From Morinoia aosen (taxonomy: Eukaryota; Arthropoda; Malacostraca; Amphipoda; Talitridae): DNA of 64,000 nt. The stretch spans positions 83,383,130-83,447,129 of the forward strand of contig CM059567.1 in assembly GCA_030386875.1 (NCBI GenBank). Direction: 5' to 3'. The notes below the pieces were generated by a model that worked only from the letters and a program-made list of their open reading frames with translations, had not been told where the DNA came from and searched no databases. Of this stretch, positions 26,401-38,400 are shown piece after piece (positions within the stretch are counted from its first letter, which is position 1; each line of letters starts with the position of its first letter). The position numbers were made by a program, and so were the translations under genes.

Positions 26401-29400
26401 CACCTCAAGGCAAATGAGAGGAACACTAAAAAGTACAAACCTTCAAATAATGTATTTAATTGAGTTAATGAAATTCGAGATAGTAGAAGGCACCTGAAAA
26501 CGGAATTTACAAAATCTTACCAACCAAAAATTTCTTCCTTATCCCTCGTTTAGTGGATGCAACGTGAAGGGACTTCAAGCTGTTTCGTGATTAAAAATGA
26601 AAGGGCCATTCCTATCACTTTGTCCGTGTCATTAATATAATCACCACCATCCAATTACAAACGCAAAGCTCCGCGATGCCTGGACTGCCCCGTAGCGGGC
26701 GAGGCCTCAGCTCCAGCATAATTCTAGTTCTAATTCTACTTCTACTTCTACCACTAGATGCGATATTAAAAAAGCGCAGGAAAAATGGAACATTAAAGGA
26801 TAAAATCATTATGAAATAATAATGTAGCTATGTGTTTGAGAAAACCATCACAATGGTCAATGTGGTGGTACTTGAAGTGCGAAAGCTTACCAAGTACAAA
26901 CACACTAGAAGGTAAATGGTAGTTAAAAGCCAAAATTTTGAGGCCATTAAAAAGTAGCGAGTACACATATTTGGTAGAGAATGAACGATGACAAGAAACC
27001 TGCTCAAGAAGGAGGATCTGTGAGCATTGAACACTGTGCCTGCAATGAGGTAAGATCCCCACAACGGGCTATAAACGCAACTTTATGCGATGCACAATTT
27101 CTCTGTCTGGCGCTACATAACACAAAAAACTAGAAATTTTAGAGCAACTTCTGTTTTTCCAGGAAATAAAATGAGAAATAGCAAAAAACGGTAACCAATA
27201 GGAAAATCCTCACGGTATTGAGCATCAAATACCTTTGAAAACCACTCAATGTACAGGGCACCTTTAGGTACACAAGAGTGTACTGAGGACCAGCCAGCAC
27301 ACACAGGACCAGCCAGCACCACACGGCACACACAGGACCAGCTAGCACCACACGGCACACACAGGACCAGCCAGCACCACACGGCACACACAGGACCAGC
27401 CAGTACCACACGGCACACACAGGACCAGCCAGCAGCACACGGCACACACAGGACCAGCTAGCACCACACGGCACACACAGGACCAGCCAGTACCACACGG
27501 CACACACAGAACCAGCCAGCACCACACGGCACACACAGGACCAGCTAGCACCACACGGCACACACAGGACCAGCTAGCACCACACGGCACACACAGGACC
27601 AGCCAGTACCACACGGCACATACAGGACCAGCCAGCACCACACGGCACACACAGGACCTGCCAGCACCACACGGCACACACAGGACCAGCCAGCACCACA
27701 GGGGACACACAGGGCCTGCCAGCACCACACGGCACACACAGGGCCTGCCAGCACCACACGGCATACACAGAACCTGCCAGCATCACACGGCACACACAGG
27801 ACCAGCCAGCACCACAGGGGACACACAGAACCTGCAAGCACCACACGGCACACACAGGACCTGCCAGCACCACACGGCACACAGAGGACCTGCCAGCACC
27901 ACGCGGCACACACATGACCAGCCAGCCCCACAGGGGACACAAGGGACCAGCCAGCACCACACAGCACACACAGGACCTGCCAGCACCACACGGCACACAC
28001 AGGACCTGCCAGCACCACACGGCACACACAGGACCAGACAGCACCACACGGCACACACAGGACCAGCCAGCACCACACGGCACACACAGGACCAGCCAGC
28101 ACCACACGGCACACACAGGACCAGCCAGCACCACACGGCACACACAGGACCAGCCAGCACCACACGGCACACACAGGACCAGCCAGCACCACACGGCACA
28201 CACAGGACCAGCCAGCACCACACGGCACACACAGGACCTGCCAGCACCACACGGCACACACAGGACCTGCCAGCACCACACGGCACACACAGGACCAGCC
28301 AGCACCACACGGCACATACAGGACCAGCCAGCACCACGCGGCACACACAGGACCAGCCAGCACCACACGGCATACACAGGACCTGCCAGGACCACACGGC
28401 ATACACAGGACCTGCCAGCATTACACGGCACACACAGGACCAGCCAGCACCACAGGGGACACAAAGGACCTGCCAGCACCACACGGCACACACAGGGCCT
28501 GCCAGCACCACACGGCATACACAGAACCTGCCAGCACCACACGGCACACACAGGATCAGCCAGCACCACAGGGGACACACAGAACCTGCAAGCACCACAC
28601 GGCACACACAGGACCTGCCAGCACCACACGGCACACAGAGGACCTGCCAGCACCACACGGCACACACAGGACCAGCCAGCACCACAGGGGACACAAGGGA
28701 CCGGCCAGCACCACAGGGGACACAAGGGACCGGCCAGCACCACACGGCACACACAGGACCAGCCAGCACCACACGGCACACACAGGACCAGCCAGCACCA
28801 CACCGCACACACAGGACCAGCCAGCACCACACGGCACACACAGGACCAGCCAGCACCACACGGCACACACAGGACCAGCTAGCACCACACCGCACACACA
28901 GGACCAGCCAGCACCACACGGCACACACAGGACCAGCCAGCACCACACGGCACACACAGGACCAGCCAGCACCACACCGCACACACAGGACCAGCCAGCA
29001 CCACACGGCACACACAGGACCAGCCAGCACCACACGGCACACACAGGACCAGCCAGCACCACACGGCACACACAGGACCAGCCAGCACCACACCGCACAC
29101 ACAGGACCAGCCAGCACCACACGGCACACACAGGACCAGCCAGCACCACACGGCACACACAGGACCAGCCAGCACCACACGGCACACACAGGACCAGCCA
29201 GCACCACACGGCACATACAGGACCAGCCAGCACCACACGGCACACACAGGAACAGCCAGCAGCACGCGGCACACACAGGACCAGCCAGCACCACACAGCA
29301 CACACAGGACCTGCCAGCACCACACGGCACACACAGGACCTGCCAGCACCACACGGCACACACAGGACCAGCCAGCGCCACACGGCACACACAGGACCAG

Positions 29401-32400
29401 CCAGCACCACACGGCACACACAGGAACAGCCAGCAGCACGCGGCCCACACAGGACCAGCCAGCACCACAGGGGACACACAGGACCTGCCAGCACCACACG
29501 GCACACACAGGACCAGCCAGCACCACACGGCACACACAGGACCAGCCAGCACCACACGGCACACACAGGACCAGCCAGCACCACACAGCACACACAGGGC
29601 CTGCCAGCACCACACGGCACACACAGGACCAGCCAGCACCACACGGCACACACAGAACCAGCCAGCACCACACGGTACACACAGGACCAGCCAGCACCAC
29701 ACGGCACACACAGGACCTGCCAGCACCACACAAGACCAGCCAGCACCGCACGGCACACACAGGACCAGCCAGCACCACACAGCACACACAGGACCTGCCA
29801 GCATCACACGGCACACACAGGACCTACCAGCACCACACGGCACACACAGGACCAGCCAGCACCACACGGCACATACAGGACCAGCCAGCACCACACGGCA
29901 CACACAGGACCAGCCAGCACCACGCGGCACACACAGGACCAGCCAGCACCACAGGGGACACACAGGACCAGCCGCACCACAGGGGACACACAGGCCAGCA
30001 CCTGGAAGAAGAGCCCCTGCGTGGTGGTGTGGGGCGGTGCAGCCATCAGGTCCACCTGGAGCTTGTGGCGCAGGTAGCGGGGCAGCGTGTGGCTCAGGTC
30101 GTCTTCTCCAAGCACTTCCAGCACCCCCTGCTCACAGCACTGCCTTAATGACACTTAACCACAGCCTCTGGACCCTATATAATGTCACTAACATAAACTC
30201 ATCAAAATTAGATACTAAACAGATGAAATTCATCATGTGATAAAGTATGAAGAAATTCATTCAACATTTCTCTATTAGAAGACTCAATCATTAAAATGTA
30301 ATCCCTCAGAAGTTTGTAAAACGCAACGTTTCACTGTACAAACATCCTCAGACTGAAAATATACAGAAAAATTGTTGTCACTTTGGTAAAATGTAAATCT
30401 AATTCTTAAGCTACACGAGACTCAGTATGACAGGTGAAATCACAGCACAAAAATATTTTATAAATGAGTGAAGATAAAATTTGATGTACATTTAATATCT
30501 ATTCATCAGGTCATCACGGTCTAAATCATGGGCGCGTTTTAAAGAAATAGAGCATAGAGACAGGAATTTTGATATATTAAGCAATGATAGAACAAAATTT
30601 TGGTGAAAGTTGAGAAACGCTACTTGAGGGCTTGCACTAGTTTGTAAGGAGGCTCTTGTGTTCATTGAAATGATTGGCTTGACAAAATCAAACTTGACTT
30701 TTTGTTGACATTGCATTCAATAGATTTTTCCTGCACGATAAATTATGCATGCACTAAATTCAAGGCAATATTTTGAAGTCCGATACAAGGCAACAAGAAA
30801 AATTTAAGCCGATCTGTTTAAGAAAGTCAGAAATCTTCAGTACGAACTAAACAGAGAACATCACGCAGTGGTCAAAGACTTTTGAAACTTTTAAATCAGG
30901 TAGTTGGGACCACACCATGCACATAGCAGGACACAACACAACCAGGGATGGAAAAAACCCAGGGTTTTTTAAAAAAACCCAACCCACCTGGGTCTTTTTG
31001 GGTTAAATTGGGTTTTATGGGTTTTATTGGGTTTTTTTGGGCTTTATTGGTTTTTTTGTAATACCTGTTTTTGTAAAAGAGTTATTCACACAACTCCCGT
31101 TGCCCCTATTTCAGATTTATGTACATACACTTATTGAGTAAATATTGTTATTTGATTACTTTATTTCCAACATTATATTACATTATTATATGAATTATTA
31201 CATTATATGAACAATATATGAATTAAGTTTGTCCATCACAATTACCCTTTACCAATTACCATATGCATAGAGACATAGCTCTGCAGTCTGTAAAGATATA
31301 AGATGTCCAAAGAGAATTGCTATGCTCGTCAATTCATAGTAAGTTGTTTTAGCAGCAGACAGGCGCAAGTCATGTGAGAGGGAAGCACCATGCAGATCAT
31401 AAGTAACCACCACAAGCAACTTGAAGCAAGACAGCTGCACATCACTTAACAGGCATGCTGTTAACAACTTAACATGTATATTGTGTGAGCTGGAGTGCTA
31501 AGCAGCGCAAGTCAAGTCAGTCAACCACACTGTTACATGTTACAACATGTAGTGACATGCCAAATTTTTTTTAGACTTGCCAAAAAATTCACTTTTCGCA
31601 GTACAGGATAGCAACAAACACTAAAATGATTAGAAGTAAATGCTCTAACAGATTTCATCATCAAATTTGTTCCAGTGCAGCTTGAATGCTCTCCATAGGC
31701 CAGTAGTTTCTTTACTTTCTCACCCCATGGTGGCTGCGGTTGTCTTGTTCCACCTGACTATAATTGTTAGACTTATTTCAATCTGAACAATTTATTTACC
31801 ACAGGTGATACAGAGGTAGAATGTTTCTTAAGTCTAATACAATGGTCAAATTTGAGCATAGCTACTTATGGGCCCGAATAAGTTCAGCGACTTCTAGGGC
31901 ATCCTACCATTACATTATTCTAGGGTGTACAATAATGTTTAACCTAATTCACTTAGCCTAGTTTCACATTAGACTAATCAACAAGATAATGAACTCGATA
32001 TTGATGTTTCATTTTACAACATTTAAGGCAAAGCTCTCACAGGAGACTGATATTGAAGAGTGGTTGGCTGAGTACAATCCGGAGTTCATCAGTGTGCTTT
32101 ACTCCTATAAATTGAAGGACTCCAACATCTTCCCAAAACACATGTTCAATGAGAATATCACTAAGACAATGACTCCTTGTTGATGGTGGGATATTCAAGA
32201 CATGAAACAGCAGAAAATGCAGATTCATGAAAAAACACTGGCAGAGGGTTTCTGCAAGTTTATAAGAAATCTTCATTCTTGCCCCGCAAGTTCAGGAACC
32301 ATTGAGAGAATTTTCTCATCATTTGGAATTGTGTGGAATAAATTGAGAAATAGATTAGGATCAGAACGCGCACAGAAATCATCTCAGTATATCGCCACCT

Positions 32401-35400
32401 CACAAATGATCATGATGTGGATAACAACGATGAAATGGCAGTAGATGTAGAAAGAGAAACACAGTAGTATTGAAGTAGCAGTCTAGTCTAGAAGACAGGA
32501 AAAATTCAGAAGTCTCTATATTAAGTAATCAAACTGCATTTGTTTCTAAATTTTTGTTTTTTTACTTTGGAAATGGAATTCATAAAAATATATTAGTCCC
32601 TCGAGATTTTGTGATTAAGGTATTTCTAATTTGATTTGTATAGGGTTGGTGTTTTGTTTTTCAACGTTTTCTTGTCATGGTCATGCACATGACTTAGATA
32701 CTTATTTTGACAAGATAAATATTTAGCTCATTTTGATTCTATAAGCTTGAAAACAAATAAAATTTACATAACAGTAATAAAACCCAGAAAAACCCAAAAA
32801 AAAACACTACTTAGTGGGTTTTTAGTGTGGGTTTTTTTGGGTTGGTTTTTTATGTGCCAACCCTGAACACAACACCTGGTAGCTGGGACCACACCATGCA
32901 CCTAGCCAGACACAACACCTGGTAGCTGGGACCACACCATGCACCTGGCAAGACACAACACAACACCTGGTAGTTGGGACCACACCATGCACCTAGCCAG
33001 ACACAAAACACCTGGTAGCTGGGACCACACCATGCACCAGACAGGACACAACACAACACCTGGTAGTTGGGGGCGATGGAGGTGGCGTGCATGAAGCGGT
33101 CCAGCAAAGGGCGCTGCGGGACGGGTGTGCTGCGGCCACAGATGGCGCTGCAGGAGCTGGTGTATGCCTGCAACGCGGTGCGCTGCACGCTGCAGTACTC
33201 TGCAGCGTGCAGCCTGATATTAGTGGGGCTCATTCTACAGCGTGCAGTCTGCCATCAGTGGTGCACACTCTGTAGCATGCTGCCTGCTATTAGTGGCCCA
33301 CAACAGCAGCAGACAGGCTAATCACAAACAACTCCAGCAGCACAGCCTTGCTAGACACGAACGTACCAATCAACAACAAACTCCACACCATGTCTCAATG
33401 AATTATCTTACCAACTGGGCATTCTTGCATTGAAATATTCAGCAGGTTTATACGTGTAACAGTCTAAAAACAAGAAATAAAAATAGTTTTATTAAAAAAT
33501 TCCATTCATATTTTAGAAGGACCACAGAATTATGCAAATCAATGATTCATTAACCAAGAGAATGTGTCATCAAAATAGAGAAATAGAAGTTCAACAGACC
33601 GGTAGCACTGAAAGTAATAGCTACACAGAACGAGTTAAGTTAACTGACGTAACGGTTGAGGGAACACATACGAGTACATAGGATGCTCATGATGCCACAG
33701 CTCTTCAACCGTAAAAAATACCATAACTAACTACAATAAATTCAAATAGATTTAATCGTTTGTGTACCAAAACACTAACAGTTTAAGAAAAAGTTTTTAG
33801 GAATAAATGTGGTCAGTACCCTGAAATATCAGTGAAATTTTCCAAGGACATGTTTGTTATTTCACAACAGCAGATACTTACTTCCTTTTCTTAACTAAAA
33901 AAATATCTTGTTTCTTTAAAATGTATATGCTTAGCGAGACGAATCTTAGTCACCAGAAGAAGGAAAAAAAATCTAAGAAAAAATTATCAATTAAGCTTTC
34001 GCCTAACCTTATCAGTAAACTAACGTACGCATGAAAAAACGTGCTCAAGTTAAATAAAAAAGGTATTAGATATGTTACACAGACCATGAAGCTTAAACTT
34101 AGCAGAAATTAATAGCAAACTGCACATACAAAGCTTCTGTAATCTCTCAAAACATAGCTGCTTGAATGCTATTAATTACCCTAATTTTGTCATTTAGTTC
34201 AAAACATTTCCCTACATGTTAAATTACCTTCTTCATCAGTCTCAATCGTGAAATAAGCACCCTTTCATTTTGTAATTCACTTTTTAAGTTAGAATGAATA
34301 AAAATGAAGAGTGGAAAAGATGAGACGAAACCTGTACATGATGCTGACGATGCTGAATGTGCACATATAAATAACAGTCTTGAAAATCCAGCTTTACAGA
34401 GAAATGTATGCCCTCAACATATGCTTACCAAAGTATAATCATTTGTTCACAATGACCGAAAAAAATCATCCAATCACATTATCAAATAAATAAATTATGT
34501 AATTATATCAACATAGTTTGCCTTATTGGAGACTGGTGGTAGCAGATACCAAATATCCTTTGGAAGGATTCCTAAAAGAACAGAATCCAATCAAAAAACA
34601 AGGAGTGGTAACAAGCAATACGATGTTGCGGTTAGATTGAAAAACCATCAAAATAGAAACATCACAGTACCAGTCATATGCAAACAAGCCAAAATTTTTA
34701 CCTGAATTTCTACACATTAAACAGTATTGCATTTACTGGGGATGGGGAATTTATTACAAAGTTTATCATATTTTCATTCCTAATATAAGAAATAGAGCTT
34801 CCAAAAATTGTATAAAATTCTCTGATCACGTGTAGATAAACTGTAACAAATCGGAGCAGTGACTTCAACCAAAGAATAGACCATGACGTCCAGAAGAGGA
34901 GCACTAACGCGGGTTGGCAGGGAGGTCCGCATAGAGCGCGGTGGCCTGCGTGAAGTGGTGGAAGGAGTCGTTGTAGTGCTCCGCCACGAAGTGGAACAGG
35001 CCTAAGTCGTAGTGCACCTGCAAAATGACGGTGTATGTCATTCCGTGATAGGTGAACACTCGGGGGTGATGCCATAAATAAAATTCCTTGGCTCTTCCCT
35101 ACAATTGGTGCAGGTGGCAGACCAGTCTGACACGCTGCACCTAGCAAGAGGTTTCTAAATCTAGCCATGTTAGCAACAGGCGTCGGACTCTTCCTGTCAT
35201 GTGGGAGCTCTATGAAAATACACAAGCATAAAGAAATCCACTATCGCTAAAACAGTCACACTTAATAATTAGTTAATTAAATCAATCAGATTTTTGAAAA
35301 TTGAAACTCAAAAGTCATTTTAATACCAAATTTTCAATACAATAAGTCCTTCGAAAATTAGACACATGACATTCAAAAATGGAAAAGTAATGCAAAAAAT

Positions 35401-38400
35401 TTCTAACAAGATCTCACGTGGACAATATTTTATTTTGACTTGGCTATTCCAGGTAAGACAATGAATTACATTTCTAAAGTACATTATATCTAATTTTGAA
35501 ACCATGATTAAACGTGCATCTGGATACAAAATTGCGAGTTTTTTTCGAAACACCTCCACACACGATAGATCATTCAAAGTAAAGCACGCGCAGGACCGCG
35601 AATAAGATTAATCATAAGAAGGGGAGCACTTTGCCCGAGTTTGACCTCTCACCTGACACTTGAACTGGTCCAGAGGGACTTCAGGGAGCCCCGAGAAGTT
35701 GTGTGTGGAGCCCTTGGGCGCGCCAGGCCCGGGCACCACCAGAGAGAAGCTCGTCGCCGTGGGGGCGCACACCTGCACGGAGCAGGACGCTACTCTCAGG
35801 TCATCTTCTCCACTCACGTAGCATGGCTACTTTTGCAGTAGGTGCTATGGCCACATGTGTGCCGGTCTTAATAACTAGCACTGCAGGTCGATGTCATTTT
35901 ACGGAGTAGGAATGATTATCTTGTTTTTGCGTTGTATCTGCTACGTGTAGTAAACTCAATATTACTACAGAAACTGAATAATTAGATTTGACCAATAAGA
36001 AAGAGCTTCAGCAGTAGTCAAGTAGGACGCAATACAAAGAAAGCTCAAATCCGTTAAAGTGAGGAAAATCATGGCATGATCATGCTACAAAAATGGGTAA
36101 GCATGAACCATCTCAAGACAAAATCATCTTGAACTAGTTGGGAGCTCTCTGCCCAATTTCCCAGCCCTACACAACTTGCTCAGATAGAGCTTAAAGAATA
36201 CATGAAATATAATGTGCTTGGAAAAGATTTCAAAGGTGTTGCACATTGAGATATGAAACACTACATATTTTCATCTTTTTCTCAAATAAACCTTAAGAAC
36301 TTAGATCATAAAAATAAATTCAAGCCCGAGCAGAAAATTAGTACTCAGAACGATCGCATTTGGTCTGGCAAGAAACAGTGAGGGATTGCGAGATGTCAGA
36401 AAATAATCAGGTCCCTGTTACTTAGTGGGTTGAGAAACAGGGTGTTCTAAGTCTATGTTTGGCTGAACTTTATTCTGAAATTTGGCTAAATTAATTTCAA
36501 GGGGTTCCAATCATTACGGTAAAACTGTGCTGAGAAGCACTCGAAAATTAACTGTGATACACCAAGAAAGAACCAGCACCTCGTTAGGGAGCAAGAAAAT
36601 TCGAGGTTCCAAGCAGCTAACTTAACCTTTTTTCAGAGACCAAACTCACGTCTCTATTTTCTCCGGACTTGAGGCTTGTACACTGCTGCATTTCGTTTTT
36701 CAGGGAAGCAATGTCCCAACAACTCATTATTTATTGCGAACTCAAGATAAACGCATGAAACAATGAACCAAAATTCCCAAAATGAGTCATGGCATATGCA
36801 CTGCACGTCAGCAAGTAACAACGTTCAAGAAAGGCAATTTATCGACCAGCTACATAAATTAATTCTTTCAAATTAACAATCATTTTTAGTTATTCAAGAT
36901 AATAAGGGACAAAACCTAAGCAACTGCACACGAATGATAGCTAAAAGGAAAAATCATTCGGTAATGTTAGCTTATTGCACAGAATTGCTTTAGATTCAGA
37001 GGAGAAATTCGTAAAGTTTAGTCAGAATGTAAAATGTTGTGTTTAAATTACGAGTTTGTTCTCTTCATTTCAATCAATTATTTATTATTATTTTGGTTGA
37101 TGGGAATAAGCACAAAACGCTCGAAATTTGATTTCTTACTTCACAAGTTCCGTCTGAAACTCAACAAAATTCAGAACCACTTTGGTAAATGATTTTTATA
37201 AACAGCATATAATACATTTTTCACAGAATACAGTCGTCCACACAGTTTTGTGTGGACGACTATAACACAGGACGACTATAACAATTATTATATTACCAGA
37301 ACAGAGTTTAGCAAAGCAATGACACTGTAAAGAGTAGTTTTCATAGTGAAGATTCATACATGGCAGTAAACATGCACATACTTTTATATATTTTAAATTT
37401 ATCATGTATGCCATTACTACAAAAGCACTCTTATTCTATCCTGAAATTTTCATTCATCCATGAACGATCCTCCGCACAAATGGATGCTTGGAAGACTCAG
37501 GGTTTCCTTTTTCAAATGCTAGTAAAAGTGAAAAGCATTCGCTACATTCAAACCCCCGCTTTTCATCAGACCACCAGGCAAATCCATCCTTCCTAGGTCT
37601 TAGGACATTTCCTTACACCTGTAATCCTCGTCAAATCTAGGCTCGTTGTCTCCATGTACATTTTCTGCTCAAATAAATCAAATCCAGCAACACCTGACAA
37701 ACCTACTTTAAGTACTGGTGACTTTTGTCAGCTTTTTTATCAGTGTTTATACTTGTAAATTTCTCAAAGCATTGTGAAATGCATCTATACTCTATAGGAA
37801 AAATTTGAATCTGTTTCACGGTGTTGCAAGTTTCAGAATTCTTCAAAAAGTTCCTGGTAATGGTTTGAGACGTCTGAAATTTCTACAACCAAAAGCTAAA
37901 ATTAACTCGAGAGATGTTCAAGTAAAAAGGAATCCCTCTCCCTGTACTGTAAGTGGACCTCCTCCGCTTGGTGCGGTGGTAATGATACAAATTTTCCTTT
38001 TTGTATAGAAATGAAAAATCATAAGACATGATAGACTAATTTAATCAGTACTTAGTGCCTAGCAATAAAAGGAATATATTCTCGAGAGGTTCTACTTATA
38101 TTTTCTTCCAAAAAATCCTAAACATTCAGAATAATTTTGTTTTACTGTATGTTGCGGCAAAAATGACAATCTATTACTCATAGCACACTTACTACAATTG
38201 GTGAAATTCTCAATTTTTTAGTGAATTTGAAAAACCAAGAAAACTTACAGAGGGGCCATCACTTTTATCTGCTATTTCACAATCTGTCATGTGATGGGAA
38301 AAACGATATACGAGTTCCAAAAAGAACAAAATTAACTTCACGGAACCCTTCAGTTACAACAGCTGTCAATAAGCAACACAAAAATGAAAACCGTCTCGTT

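Noticed and set aside
27289-30000. A CRISPR-like array
   Set aside because: The 29-bp units are directly adjacent without spacers, in a eukaryotic intron, and there are no cas genes.
27113-30154. ORFs of 140-726 codons on the minus strand and 322 on the plus strand, rich in Cys and Trp
   Set aside because: They are readings of the 29-bp minisatellite in frames that never meet a stop. They overlap each other in all frames, and only the last part (30002-30139) is a true INTS8 exon.
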